Notes under the pieces: generated by a model
The model's database searches: none
Told to the model about the DNA's origin: nothing
The model's input: the letters and a program-made list of their open reading frames with translations, nothing else
Shown here: positions 45,759-57,346 of the stretch, one piece after another
Position numbering within the stretch: position 1 is the stretch's first letter
Layout: each line of letters begins with the position of its first letter
Source: Cladochytrium replicatum
Taxonomy: Eukaryota; Chytridiomycota; Chytridiomycetes; Cladochytriales; Cladochytriaceae
DNA length: 64,000 nucleotides
Direction: 5' to 3'
Assembly (NCBI GenBank): GCA_025526935.1
Contig: JAHLKD010000027.1
Location: 421,385-485,384 of the forward strand
Position numbers and translations under genes: made by a program

Positions 45759-48700
45759 ATGAAGGTATATAGCAAACCCTCTCAATACCCATCAAACTTG
45801 CATTGCTCAACCATTGCCGTTCTAGTTCGGAAAATACATCCAGACCCAGCAGGCAGAGTGGGCCGGCACTCACTACCTCAACTACAAAGCCCTCAAGAAA
45901 ATAATCACGGTCGCAGTCTCCACCTGGGACTCCGCCGACCATGCAAACCGCCGACCCGGAGAGTCCTTGGCCTTCTCGACAGTTGCGGCGCCGGATCTGC
46001 CGGACGGCGAGCCGATCTTGATTGCAGTCACGGCGGAGGGAAGGAGAGATCGGAGGGGTGCGGATAGCGGGAGTGGGAGGGAGAACCCCGAGTTTGTGGC
46101 ACACAAGACGGAGTTCTTCTTTAGGCTGGATCGGGAGGTTGAGAAGGTATGCATAGAGAAAAATTTGGCGGAGAGTGGGACCCCATGAATGATGTAGCTG
46201 GGGATAAGGGGAGAAAACCTAGGTGGGGCTGGTATTGAGAAGAAGATAATTATGAGTGGAAAAGTTGGTTGGAAAGGTTACTTGCACATGCAATTTGGTT
46301 GTAAGCTGAAGAGGGGGGAAATGGTTGCCAGATAGCGATACTCGCAGAGTTCATCGGAATGCTCACATTCTCTGCTTCAGGTGAATGCGTTCTATCTGCA
46401 AAAGGAGAATGAGTTCAAGGTGCGACTACGATCTTTGATTGACAAGAAGCGGGTATTATTATCACGACCATCTTGGAATAAGCATGCGTCAGCGCACTCG
46501 TTACGTGAAGGATTCTTGCAGTTCCAACAGGATCTTGCAAAGCTTCAGGTGGGACCAACGATCGAAACTTGAATACAACGCATTTATTCTCGTCGATAGA
46601 AATTCGTCGAAGTGAACGGGACAGGATTCCGAAAGATTCTGAAAAAGTGGGACAAAAGATCAAAGTCGACTACGAAAGACATGTACCTATCGCGGCAGGT
46701 TGAGATCCAGCCATGTTTCAACAAGGAGGTTCTCGCAGAGTTGAACGACGTCAGCAGCACGCACATCGCAGAGCTGGATGCCGTAATAAACACATTAGAG
46801 CCAGAATCGGCTTCTGCTACCGCACCAGCACCCGCATTTGTCAGTGGGTTGGCTGGTGAGCGATATCTCGATGACGTGGAGACCGAGCTTGTACAACTTT
46901 ACTTGAACAACGAGATTGCCGCGGCTGCGGAACTGCTCGAGCGACGCAAGAGCTCAACAGTCGAAGGAACCACAAATCTCTTTGCTGAAGACAAGGAGAT
47001 CCTGTCGCGGGTGTTTCTACGTGTGATTCCCGATGGCGAGATCGATGCGCTCCAGGCACTAATCGCAACAGGCGAAGTCGATCCCAACTACGCCGACGAT
47101 GTGAGCGACCGCACTTCGCTGCACGAAGCCGCGGCTCACGGCCGATTCGATGCGCTCACCCTTTGCGTCACCAACAACGGAAAATTCGAAGCTGTGGACG
47201 TATACGGACGAAAACCTCTCCACTACGCCGCAATGTACGGCGCGCATGGATGCGCGACTTATCTGGTCTCGCTCGGTTCGGATCTCAATGCCGTCGACCA
47301 CGACGGTTCCACACCACTCGTGTACTCCATCATCAACGGCCACGCCGCATGTGCGGAGACGTTCCTCGCGAGCGGCGCACGCGTCGAGCCTGACTCCGCG
47401 ACATCACTGATCCCTATCTCGCTCGCATGCCAGTACGGCCACCGTGACATCGCGACCATGCTCCTTTCCCGTCGCGCGACGCTCCTCCCGAACGCGGAGG
47501 GGTTGTTCCCTCTGCACCTAGCTGCGAGGGAAGGGCACCACGAGGTCGTGAAGCTGTTGATCGAGAACGGCGCGGATGTGAACAGGGAGGACGTGATCAA
47601 TGGGTGGACTGCGCTGTTTTTCGCGGCTAGTGAGGGGTACGTTAAGGTAGTGAAGGCGTTGGTGGCTGCTGGAGCGAGGTACGACCGACCGGATGAGAAT
47701 GGGTGGGTGCCGAGGACGTATGCGTTGCATCAGGGGCATGTGGACGTTGCGAATTTGCTTGGGGAGGACGAGGACGTGGAGATGGAAGAGGAGGGCGCAG
47801 TTTCGATCACGGTTGCTGGTGTGCCGGTTCCGATCGAGACGGAGGTTGAACCGGTCGAGGAAGGGAGGAGGAGTGGGAATGTAAAGCCGATGGCTCCGAG
47901 TGCATTGTTTGTCGCCGGATCGGGTAACAAGCATCAACATGGGTCATTTCCATCAGATCTGGATTTAGATTCGATTCCATCGCTTTCGCTGCCACCTCCG
48001 ATCATTCCTTTCCGAATCTAGTGAGTAGATTGAAGATGACGCAAAACTATGGAGGTGCTGATCGTGGATTACTTTTCCCTAGTGGTCATAACTACCTCGA
48101 ACACAAATGCTATCTCCAGATCACACTGACTCACCTTGCCGCACCAACAGCCACCACGTCTGCACCAACACCAGGATTGCCAATCCACCTCTTCAACTCC
48201 CGCCAACTCTCCTCTCTAAAGCTGGTCATCAGCAGCCGCCCAGAGATCAACGTCCCCTACTCTGTCATCTTGCCACCAAAGTACGATCTGGAAACCTACA
48301 CCTTCCTGGTGGACGAGCAAGATCTCATCGGTATCTTGAAGCCTCCCTCGCCATCTCGGACCACACCGCGCGGATCGAACGCCAAGAAGACAACCACAGA
48401 CGGACAACAGTTCTCGCTCCAGTTTGAGATCTATCCAACCTTCGGGACGCGACCGATCGCACGGACATCGGTGCTCGCATCCCAGTTGCTTGCGATCGCA
48501 GGCTCGAACGTCACCGGCGCAGTCGAAATGACGCCCTGTATCCAACCGCTGTACGACTCGCACGTGCGCGTTGTAGGCGAGATGGTGTTTGGCTTCAGCA
48601 TCGTCAAGCCGTTCGTGCACCGCGGGCTGAAGATCGGCGGTTCTGTCGAGACGTACTGGAAGACCACCAAGGTCGTCAACGCCAGCACTGCACCGCCTTC

Positions 48701-50005
48701 GAACTCTGCGGGACTGCTGAGTTCAGCGCTGGGGACATCGGGTGTCTTTGGGACGCCGTACGAGTCCGGCGGGCCGACACAGCAGCGGGTTACGGCCGTG
48801 CAGTCGTTCATTACGGCGTCGTCGCTGGCGGAGGAGTATATACAGCTTGTGGTGCAGGTGACGAAAGACGGTGTGCCGGTTGTGTATCCGCACTGGTTCT
48901 TGCCGGTGCCTGGGATCAAAGACGGGGACTCGATGGCTGTGGACGGGGAAGAATCGGTGGATGTGGAGGGCAAAAATGTGTATGGGATCCGGATCGGTGT
49001 TTCAGGGGTAACGTTTGAGCAAGGGAAAAGGATAACTGAGGCGAGTGGGTACGCGACGCGGTTGGTGGGCGAGAGAAGTGGGGAGGGAGAGACGGGAGGG
49101 AAGTATGCTGCCGGCGGGAACGCGAGACAGGGAGGTACGGGGATGTTGGCGCTGCTTGGAGGAAGCTCTAGCACGCGCTCGGCGGGGGCAGCGGGTGTTG
49201 GACGAAGTCAAGAGTGGGCTAAGATCGTGGGAGGGGCTTTTGTCTCACTTGAGGAAGTGCTTCAGGTAGGCAACGATGGGAATAATGCTGTCGCTGCTCT
49301 AACGCCAGTTGTGTTTCAGGAGCTGCCCATGTCTGTCGGTGTAAGTATAGAACTCAAGTATCCGACCCAAGCCGAACGATCGCACTTCGATCTCGTGTCG
49401 CTCCCAGACATTAACACTTTTGTGGATGCGGTGCTTAGGGTCGTGTATGACCGTAGCGAGATGCAGGCACAACAGCCGTCGCCGGGGCAACCCGGCGGGC
49501 CACATGGCGAGCGTACACAGCGAAGTATCATTTTCAGCTCGTTCAACCCCGGCGTTTGCACGGCGATCAACTGGAAACAACCCAACTATGGAGTGTTCTT
49601 TGGAAGCCGGTGTGGATACGCGGCGGTGTCTGGCGGATCAACGATGGTGTCGCCACGACGGAGAAGAAAGCAGCAGAATGGGGAGGGAGCGGAGAAGGTT
49701 GAAACGGATCGAAGATGTTTAAGTATCAAAGAAGCGGTAAGGTTTGCAAGGAGCAGTAATTTGCTCGGTGTGGTCTGTGACGCCCGGCCTTTGGTGAGTA
49801 TCCTGACAATGGGAATCAATTATGATTAATGTGAAATTCATAGATCCAAGTACCGATGCTTATCAATACCATCAAGGAGAGCGGATTAATACTTGCAACA
49901 TTCGGGGAGGCAAATACGAAACGAGCAAATGTGGATGTGCAGGAGCGGGCTGGAGTTGATGCGATCATATCGGATGGGGTTTTTAGGTACAATACGACGA
50001 GCTGA
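45759..50005 (+). CDS. SPX-ankyrin-degenerate GDPD protein (Pho81/NUC-2-like)
   Basis: Phosphate-sensing regulator of 1262 residues in six exons (45759-45764, 45826-46146, 46381-46548, 46600-48020, 48083-49793, 49844-50005). The first exon is just ATGAAG. The SPX domain starts MKFGKYIQTQQAEWAGTHYLNYKALKKII and ends NGTGFRKILKKWDKRSKS; its Lys cluster binds inositol pyrophosphate in the family. About six ankyrin repeats follow (DRTSLHEAAAHGRFD, GRKPLHYAAMYGAHG, GLFPLHLAAREGHHEVV, GWTALFFAASEGYVKVV). Then come IYGHNYLEHKCYLQI and a GDPD-like tail. Its metal and catalytic residues are mostly lost: FVHRGLKIGG, IQLVVQV where EFDVQ is expected, VVYPHW where VYHD is expected. This fits Pho81-type CDK inhibitors rather than active Gde1. 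Confidence 0.85.
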
Positions 50006-50740
50006 TCTACATGGCACAGTCATGTAACAACGCAGATATACATAAACATACACAAAACATAGCTTTACTTGATGCAGTCGTTTTCCAACACCCCAAACCT
50101 GTTGCAGAGCACAAACAAGCCTGTCTGTCAACTGAGTCTTGCGATCTACATCCCCACAAAGTGGTTGTCGAGCCTTTTTTTTTGCATGGCTGAACACAAT
50201 CTGTTGTGTTCAGGCTCAACTACTTGCAGTGCAACAGCTCTGTGTTTATCAGCACTGACCAGGTGGATGTTCCAGTCAAAAAGGCATGTTTGTTGAGCAA
50301 CTTAAAAAATGAGAAGTGGCTCCATCATGCCACATCGAACTTTAGTAGCTTTTGTCACAGAAGGGGTTCCCTGTGACCAAATTTGGCATGTGCCAAGCTG
50401 GAATGCATTGAAGAGCGTTGAGAGAAGTCCATGGTGTGGGGTTGATGCTACAGGTGAATCCGTCTTTGGAGAAGAGTTTGCATGATGTTCTCCAACAAAA
50501 GCAAAGGAGCCCGCCGTTAGTTGGATTGAAAGCTTAAAGTGAGCAAAGAATACAGCAGAGAATAGATTGCTTTTTGTATTTTGAGCTCATTGCGGAGTGT
50601 TCTGAAAGGGATTGATCATGGTGCTTGCTCTACTTGGACCTGGGACAAGTTGATGGGAATGAAAAGCAGTTTGTTAACACTCAAAAATTCTGAAGGCGAC
50701 TGGGAGAAGGTCAAGCCTGGTGATCACGATGAATCCTGAT
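50006..50740. other. Intergenic, nothing recognised
   Basis: Flank between the Pho81-like gene and the gypsy relic. No ORF of note. It may contain further eroded transposon sequence. Confidence 0.35.
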
Positions 50741-51950
50741 CTCTATTGGCTCACCTCAAGCGCAATGTCATTCGAGGATTGAAGTGTCTATACTCCAATC
50801 ACTGCAAACCTTCCCAGTACCAAGAGAATGCTTGGAATTTGATTTGGAGAGTTAGATGGATCACCCTGTTAAGCATAAGGGAAGGGGAAGAATTGCTGCC
50901 ACTTTTCAAATGACCTTGCAATGACCAATTTCACGACTTCGAATTTGCAGTTCCACCTCGGCTTGTTGAAGTTGATATCCCTACCTCAGGAGAGGCATGT
51001 GTGGTAATCATGATGGTTCATTGCCCCCACATTAATGATGACGACACGTAGTTGACCGCCCCAGCTCACAATAAGACGCTGACTTCAACTCTTCTCCTTC
51101 CATTATTACAGTTAGAGGACTATATGGACCCAGTTGCTCAGGGCCAATATCACCAAGAGACAGTCCAATTGATGTGAACTGTGTTGGATTATGAACTTGT
51201 TGGGACTCTATTCAGAAAAGTGACCACCTCTTTCATGTCTATCCTGCAGGATAGTTGCTTTGGCAACCTCAGTTGGTACAAATAGCTTCCAATCTCTAGC
51301 ATTATGATAGAGAATATTATCTACAAATTCCCAAGAGGCGGCAAAGACTCGCTCTTGCTCACTGCCCTGCTTCAAATCTTATTGTTTTCTTCTGTAATCA
51401 CTAGATAATGCTGCGCTGGTTCATAATGAGTTTTTGCAGTTCATTCTGTGACACTTCTATCAAACTATGGGGTCCTACAGGTCCCACACGGTCATACTAG
51501 TCTGATAAATTTCCCACTTGGAGTTTTGAAGGCAATGCAGCATCCAACTAGATTACAGCAATGGGAACATCCATTGCATATAAAGCAGAACGTGTTATAG
51601 ACCAAGAGTCCACAGTACGAGAGGCAACTGTGACAAAGCATCTGGAACAACATGCAGGTAGCCTAGCCTATGCACAATTACAGCGCAATCTGCGGATTCC
51701 ATAAACTTCAAAACACATTTGTGCATATTTTCTGTTGGACCTTGGTAATTCTTCAACCACGGCAAAGCTTCATGATCTACAACAATTGACAAAGGGAGAT
51801 CCCCATACAGGAAGCTGGCTCTTTCAGCACTTTCCAGTCCTGTAATTAATCCCCAAACTTCAAGCTCCGTAGCCCACAGCTTCATCTCTGTTGGACCACA
51901 GGCCTTGCTGTAAAAAGCTATTGGTTTTGTTGTCATGTGTTGTGTACTTC
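50741..51950 (-). pseudogene. Ty3/gypsy retrotransposon relic (RNase H and integrase)
   Basis: Reading the minus strand, 51595-51936 encodes an RNase H fragment: KPIAFYSKACGPTEMKLWATELEVWGLI, SIVVDHEALPWLKNYQG and HRLGYLHVVPDALSQLP, typical of Ty3/gypsy pol. Downstream, about 51360-51200, the integrase zinc-finger region is readable (LYHNARDWKLFVP then ATILQDRHERGGHFS). Stops and frame changes follow, with no intact core. The left limit is a guess. It is abutted at 52030 by the hAT-type element. Confidence 0.75.
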
Positions 51951-52029
51951 ACACCTCTCCATGAACTTCTTCATGTTGCGGTCCTTCTCTCTCACCCTCA
52001 GGCATTGATGTGCATCAGATTATCAGGAA

Positions 52030-52200
52030 TAAGGTTCGGCGGGTCCGGGTCGGGTCCGGGTTTCAGTGGCGACCCGCACCAAACCCTTTGGGTCGGGTCG
52101 TGTTTGTCTGGGGACCCGCCGGGTCACTGACGGGTACAAAGGGAATACCCGGACCCGAAGTGGTTGAAACCCGTACCCGACCCTGACCCGCCGGGTTTTT
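52030..52200 (+). repeat. Left inverted end, ACCCG-rich
   Basis: Starts taaggttcggcgggtccggg and continues with many gggtc / gaccc words in both senses until cccgccgggttt near 52197. It is inversely related to 58195-58368. Confidence 0.8.
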
Positions 52201-52329
52201 GCTGCCCAGGAGAGGATTGATTGAATTTTGAGTTAGACCACGGATATTTACATGAACACTTTGTGTCTGTGTGGACAGTGTGTATTTTAGAAACACTATC
52301 GTAAAAAGAAACAAAACTCCACTGAGCAA

Positions 52330-54012
52330 TCACAAGTTGATAGGTGGAACAGCCCAAATCAGCTTCTGTATCTGGTTCATATCGTCAGAGTCCCATCCAC
52401 CACTGGTTACGTCCTTCGCCAACCCAGTCCTGATGAACCGATCAATGTCGTCATTTGAAAGCATGAAATCCTTGGCTAAACCTGTCTTCCAAGGTTTCCA
52501 ATCCACCTCAGGGAGCGTTATGGACGAAAGATGCCCGATGTATGCCGTCCAGAACCTTAGCCACTCAGAAGGATATGCATCCACTAATGCCCTGAACATG
52601 CGATAGATAGTGGCAGACGTACTTAGCGAATTATTGTGCCGTATCCAGTTTCCGAGCAAAATGTGCACCCTAAGAAGAGTAAGGCTGCTCCGAGAACTGC
52701 TACTTGAAGTTGATATTCGGCTTGAGCGGTCGTCTGATTCAACAAATATGGGCCGTAAAAACTCATTTCGGGAGAGGACTTCGTAGTTTACATTGACGTA
52801 CTTGATTGATGGTGGAAGAGACGGCAATTTAAGGTCATAAATAACCTCATTGATCTTATGCATCTGGAAGCAGATACCCTGGATGACCTCTTTCACCAAA
52901 AGGATAGCCGTACGACGATGCTGCTGCAGGCTAAGCAATGCAAGGGAACTCGTTGGAGAACTGGTTCGATGTACCTTCGGAATTCTACCAATCCCCTTGA
53001 TAGCCGACGATATGCTTTTTAGGCCGCCTGTTGATGTTGGCGCCGCAGGTGCTGCAGCTTCTGAATGACCAGCCTGTCGTTTCAGAGCAGCAAGCTCTCC
53101 CTCCAGGGCGGTCACACGTGATTTCCATTGTGAAATCTCCTGGGAAGTTGCCTGCTTCTCCCTTTCCATTGCAGCGGTGATCTCCCTGAATCTTGCTAGC
53201 TCTTCGTGCTCGCCGTGCTGAATCAATGCACCCGCCCTGCCCAATTCATCAATGAGAGCCTTCTCTCGCACTTCTGCTGCGATGCGGGTCCTTCTCTCGT
53301 TCATTGCAGTCTCTTCAAGATCTTTTGTCATGTTCAACAGTCGTTCTGACTGTTTGAGGACCTGTTTTGTCCTTTCACGGTCCTCATCTGCTCGTTTGAT
53401 GGTCGCTTGGAACTCGTCAACCTTTGCAGTGACGGGCATTCCTCTGTAAATGCCGTACTTGTGTCCCTGCCGCCTGTAAAAGTCCAGAAATGTTGTTTCC
53501 TTCTGAAAGGAAGAGCTTTTCAAGCACTCCATACGATAGGTGTTTGCTGCTGTTATGAACTCCGTTCGTCCACTGCATTCATCGTGAATTTCGTTCAGGG
53601 CTTGACGAACTAGCTTGCTGTCAGAGTTAAGTCGGTCGATCAACCCTTGAAGGACAAATCTTGGGCCGCATTCATCACGATTTGTTTGACAGTTGCTGAT
53701 GAAGTCCTCCGAGTCGTAGCTGTGGCCGCTCGCTTTGAATTTTCGATACCAAAGTCGTATGTCTGAAGCAGGACAGAGTCCGTCGATGAGCAAATAGTCA
53801 GCATCCCCTTTAGTACCACGTCGCGCCGGTTTCTTTGAAGGAGCTGTCGATTTGACATCTGTCGATTTGACATCAAGGCCAACTTCTGCTTCTTCCACTT
53901 CAGAACCCGATGCCAGAGATGTTTCAGGTGCAGTCACAGGTTCTGCACTTGATTCTCTTTCAGATGATGGTCTGGATTGTTTTAACGCTCGCTTCTTTGT
54001 AGTTCGAGGCAT
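52330..54012 (-). CDS. Transposon-borne 560-aa coiled-coil protein, unknown function
   Basis: Single open frame from the ATG at 54012 to the stop at 52330; no family recognised. Residues 1-75 are charged and disordered, including a small internal duplication (DVKSTDVKST). Residues ~80-200 form a compact region with LCPASDIRLWYRKFKASG and FLDFYRRQGHKYGIYRGMPV. Residues ~205-315 are a long coiled coil (KRADEDRERTKQVLKQSERL, REITAAMEREKQATSQEISQ). The C-terminal ~220 residues are hydrophobic/aromatic (LLVKEVIQGICFQMHKINEV, LRVHILLGNWIRHN, YPSEWLRFWTAYIGHL). It runs on the same strand as the transposase, separated only by repeat array 1, and lies inside the ACCCG ends. It may be a DNA-binding partner or regulator of transposition, or a captured host gene. 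Confidence 0.75.
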   Translation of the reverse strand: MPRTTKKRALKQSRPSSERESSAEPVTAPETSLASGSEVEEAEVGLDVKSTDVKSTAPSKKPARRGTKGDADYLLIDGLCPASDIRLWYRKFKASGHSYDSEDFISNCQTNRDECGPRFVLQGLIDRLNSDSKLVRQALNEIHDECSGRTEFITAANTYRMECLKSSSFQKETTFLDFYRRQGHKYGIYRGMPVTAKVDEFQATIKRADEDRERTKQVLKQSERLLNMTKDLEETAMNERRTRIAAEVREKALIDELGRAGALIQHGEHEELARFREITAAMEREKQATSQEISQWKSRVTALEGELAALKRQAGHSEAAAPAAPTSTGGLKSISSAIKGIGRIPKVHRTSSPTSSLALLSLQQHRRTAILLVKEVIQGICFQMHKINEVIYDLKLPSLPPSIKYVNVNYEVLSRNEFLRPIFVESDDRSSRISTSSSSSRSSLTLLRVHILLGNWIRHNNSLSTSATIYRMFRALVDAYPSEWLRFWTAYIGHLSSITLPEVDWKPWKTGLAKDFMLSNDDIDRFIRTGLAKDVTSGGWDSDDMNQIQKLIWAVPPINL

Positions 54013-54177
54013 GGTGTTTGTACTCTTTGTCGCGGGAAGATACTGGCCCGGTGTTCTTAGCCGGAATGTTACAGGAATGTATGCTATAATACTTCCCTGA
54101 CACTATAGTTTTCTACCCGATCTGAAAATAATAATAAGCTAGGGAAGAAACTGGCTAGTAACATTGATAGAGAGGAT

Positions 54178-54880
54178 TCTGTCCGGGTGGACAGAATCTT
54201 ATTGCTAGTAAAATTGATAGAGAGGTTAGCTGTACTTGATAGAGATCACTGAAGTACCGTCAATGAGTTGAGAAAGTGTCCGGGTGGACAGAAGTCTTAT
54301 TGCTAGTAACATTAATAGAGAGGTTAGCTGTACCTGATAGAAATTACTGAAGTACCGTCAATGAGTTGAGAAAGTGTCCGGGGGGACAGAATCCTATTCT
54401 ACCCAGACAGACACAGTGACACTCAGTCTCCCAGATTTCTGTCCACCCGGACACTTTCTCAACTCATTGACGGTACTTCAGTAATCTCTATCAGGTACAG
54501 CTAACCTCTCTACAAATACTACTAGCAATAGGATTCTGTCCACCCGGACACTTTCTCAACTCATTGACGGTACTTCAGTGATCTCTACCCAATACAACTA
54601 ACCTCTCTATCAATGTTACTAGCAATAGGATTCTGTCCACCCGGACACTTTCTCAACTCATTGACGGTACTTCAGTGATCTCTATCAAGTACAGCTAACC
54701 TCTCTAATAATGTTACTAGCAATAAGATTCTGTCCACCCGGACACTTTCTCAACTCATTGACGGTACTTCACTGATACTTCACTGATCTCGATCAAGTAC
54801 AACCAACCTCTCTACAAATACTACTTGTAATAGGATTCTGTCCAGGCAGTCGCTTTCTCAACTCCTGGACGGTACTTCAA
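54178..54880. repeat. Array 1 of ~97-bp palindrome-bearing repeats, head-to-head
   Basis: Units contain the palindrome tgtccgggtggaca followed by a block reading attgctagtaacattgatag and ending gagttgagaaag. Three units read forward (palindromes near 54181, 54278, 54376). After a spacer at about 54390-54435 five units read in reverse (near 54441, 54539, 54635, 54732, 54840). Spacing is 96-98 bp, with the last at 108. The two senses face each other and could form a long hairpin. Confidence 0.92.
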
Positions 54881-54910
54881 CAGATGAACAGTCTAAACAA
54901 CAATTTATAT

Positions 54911-57346
54911 TTAAAAGAGTGGGTTATCATCAGTTGCTTCCAACTCTAATACCACATCAAAATCCTCGCCAAAATTATGCACCTTTACAAAATCCTCACT
55001 AACATCACTTTTTGAATCTAGGGAATCATTTTTGAACGGTTCTTCAGCACTCAATTGATGCAACCAGTCATGACGGCACATCAACGCATTTATTGTTCTT
55101 GGAGCAAGGCGGTTGCGAGTTGCAGGTACCAAATCAACCCCGGCTGAAAACTTTCGTTCGACTGGAGCGCTTGTTGCTGGTATTCCTAAATAGTCCATTG
55201 CCATCTGGCTTAGGGCTGGAAAGTTCACACTTCCAACGGTCTTCCACCAGTCCATAATATTGATTGGCTTCCCATCAGAATCAATACCGCGGAGTACCTG
55301 ATCGCCAAGATAGCGATCCAGCTCATCTTTTTCCTCAGGAATCTCTTCTTGCCAGATGAAAACGGATCTAATGGCTCTCAAGCGTTCAGCGTCCGTTTTT
55401 TTCTGTCTATCACCGGAAGCTCCGCTCGAATCGTGTCGACGTTCTGGCGTGTTTCCAAAAACATCGGCACCACTGTTCTTGATTTTCCGTGACTTATACG
55501 ATTCCTCCCAGACTTTCCGCACTAGGGTGACCTGATCCCTTCCTACATCTTTCTCCCAAGCCTTTGAAATTCGATAATATTGATCCTTAAAACGAGGATC
55601 GAGTACCGTAGCAACTGCTAAACACGGGCTCTTAGCGATTGAGTAATATATTCTCAGCTTCTCTAGTGCATTTCGAAATGCTTTGGTGAAAGTTTCATCT
55701 AATTCTGCATCCTCTAGGTCCTCCAGTTGATCGATAAGATCGTTGTAAAATGGAATAACAAGCGGAAGTGTTGGATATCTAGACCCCTCGATTGCCTTTG
55801 ATATAACCTCGAAAACACTCAAACCATCCCGGATCTTCTGTAGGACCTCCCATTGCTTTGGATTTATTGACCAATCTTTCAAAGAATCTTCAATCCAGCA
55901 TATTTTGTCCATTGCCTCTCGTAGCTGTAAGGCTCGTTTGACCATATAGAACGTGCTATTCCAGCGAGTTGTCACATCGATAATTGGTAATAGAGGAACC
56001 AGTTTCACTAATCGGCACGAATCAATAAATGAGCTTCGTCGTTTTGGGGAAGACCGGATTCCTCTGACTAGCCGTCGAAGAAGGTTTATGACATTAACGC
56101 CGGAGTTATCGTCATTTGCGACTGTGTCCCCTGCGGGCGCGAATGTATCGATAAAATCCTTTGCTGCCAGATTGATAATCTGTGCCATACACCGTATGTG
56201 TTGAGTTTCTGCAGACCATGCAATATCCCTATCTTCCAAGAGCGTCTCCAGCTTAGCACTCATGGTAAAGTTGTTTGAACCGTTGTCAGTTGTAATGCAC
56301 AATAAGCGTTCACCCGATAGCATGCCAAATTCATCCAGACACTTGACAAGCTGACTAGCCATGGCGACGCCTTCATGCTTTCCAACCATCGGAATCATCT
56401 GCAGCAGCAAGTCCTGCGGCTCCCATTCTTTCGTGATGAAGTGGGCAGTAATTCCAAGAAAAGAAATCTGGTTCTTCGATGTCCAACAGTCAGCTGTTAT
56501 TGATACTTTTGAAGGCGAACCAACAATCAGACCTTTAATGAGCTCCTTCTGCCTATCGTAAAGATCCATCTCCTTTTGCTTCACTGCTTTTGCCGTCTTT
56601 GGTGTATAGTTTGGCTGAAAAGTCTTCAGCATGCTGACAAAGAACTCGTTCTCCACAACAGTAAAAGCCTGATTGTCTGCAGCAATCCAGTCCAAAATCG
56701 ACCGCCACGCTACGTCTGGATTGAACACAAAGTTTTGCTCCTTCTCCTGCGAGCCGAAATTCAATGTCTGTTGTCCCTTGGGGACGATGTCCAACAGTCC
56801 AAGCGACCTGGCAATACTTCCATGGTGGTTTTTCAGATGCCGGAGGAAGTTTTTTGTTGATCCCGTCTTATCGACCTTCTGGCTCCACTTGCATTTCGCA
56901 ACCAAACATGTTCTCAGACCATTATCAACCTTATAGTAATCCTTCGCTATGCCGCCTCGACTACCTCTACAGTCCGACATGCTATCAACATCTGCGTCTG
57001 ATGAAAGCATTGATGGTTGAACTGATCCAGCTGCAGGCTCCTGTCGCACTGAAGAGTCAGCAAAACTAACGTCGGCAGGAAGCTCTGGTGCATGCTGAGA
57101 AGCCGGGCCAAACTCGCTGGAGTCATTGGAAGAAGATGTGGAGCTCGGCTCTCGAGCGCTGTTGTTGCCACTGTGTCCTGATACACGTCTGCGTTTGTCC
57201 TGCATGATGTTCCCCTCGCTGGACGCCTCTGAAATTTGGGGGGCTGGCAGACTTTGCTTCCGTGTGTCAAGCGGATGACTGTCCACCAGTCTTTGGCTTG
57301 TGTCGGACGCTGCCTTACGCTTTGGTTTAACAAAGGCGGCGTCCAT
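54911..57346 (-). CDS. hAT superfamily transposase
   Basis: Uninterrupted 811-residue frame from the ATG at 57346. Residues ~1-130 are Ser-rich. A BED-type zinc finger follows with CLVAKCKWS and FLRHLKNHH as ligands. The RNase H-like core has TADCWTSKNQISFLGITAHF (first Asp) and LLCITTDNGSNNF (second Asp). VTTRWNSTFYMV and the following helices continue the core. The C-terminal dimerisation region reads MDYLGIPATSAPVERKFSAG and TRNRLAPRTINALMCRHDWL, the hATC signature. Length and motifs are those of an autonomous element, with no stop or frameshift, so it may still be active or be recently inserted. Flanked on both sides by ~97-bp arrays. Confidence 0.93.
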   Translation of the reverse strand: MDAAFVKPKRKAASDTSQRLVDSHPLDTRKQSLPAPQISEASSEGNIMQDKRRRVSGHSGNNSAREPSSTSSSNDSSEFGPASQHAPELPADVSFADSSVRQEPAAGSVQPSMLSSDADVDSMSDCRGSRGGIAKDYYKVDNGLRTCLVAKCKWSQKVDKTGSTKNFLRHLKNHHGSIARSLGLLDIVPKGQQTLNFGSQEKEQNFVFNPDVAWRSILDWIAADNQAFTVVENEFFVSMLKTFQPNYTPKTAKAVKQKEMDLYDRQKELIKGLIVGSPSKVSITADCWTSKNQISFLGITAHFITKEWEPQDLLLQMIPMVGKHEGVAMASQLVKCLDEFGMLSGERLLCITTDNGSNNFTMSAKLETLLEDRDIAWSAETQHIRCMAQIINLAAKDFIDTFAPAGDTVANDDNSGVNVINLLRRLVRGIRSSPKRRSSFIDSCRLVKLVPLLPIIDVTTRWNSTFYMVKRALQLREAMDKICWIEDSLKDWSINPKQWEVLQKIRDGLSVFEVISKAIEGSRYPTLPLVIPFYNDLIDQLEDLEDAELDETFTKAFRNALEKLRIYYSIAKSPCLAVATVLDPRFKDQYYRISKAWEKDVGRDQVTLVRKVWEESYKSRKIKNSGADVFGNTPERRHDSSGASGDRQKKTDAERLRAIRSVFIWQEEIPEEKDELDRYLGDQVLRGIDSDGKPINIMDWWKTVGSVNFPALSQMAMDYLGIPATSAPVERKFSAGVDLVPATRNRLAPRTINALMCRHDWLHQLSAEEPFKNDSLDSKSDVSEDFVKVHNFGEDFDVVLELEATDDNPLF

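Noticed and set aside
48431-49174. 247-aa minus-strand frame
   Set aside because: Antisense of the GDPD-like region of the Pho81-type gene.
54178-54880. Long terminal repeats of a retrotransposon
   Set aside because: Multiple short tandem units in both senses and no primer site or purine tract; neighbours are DNA-transposon genes.
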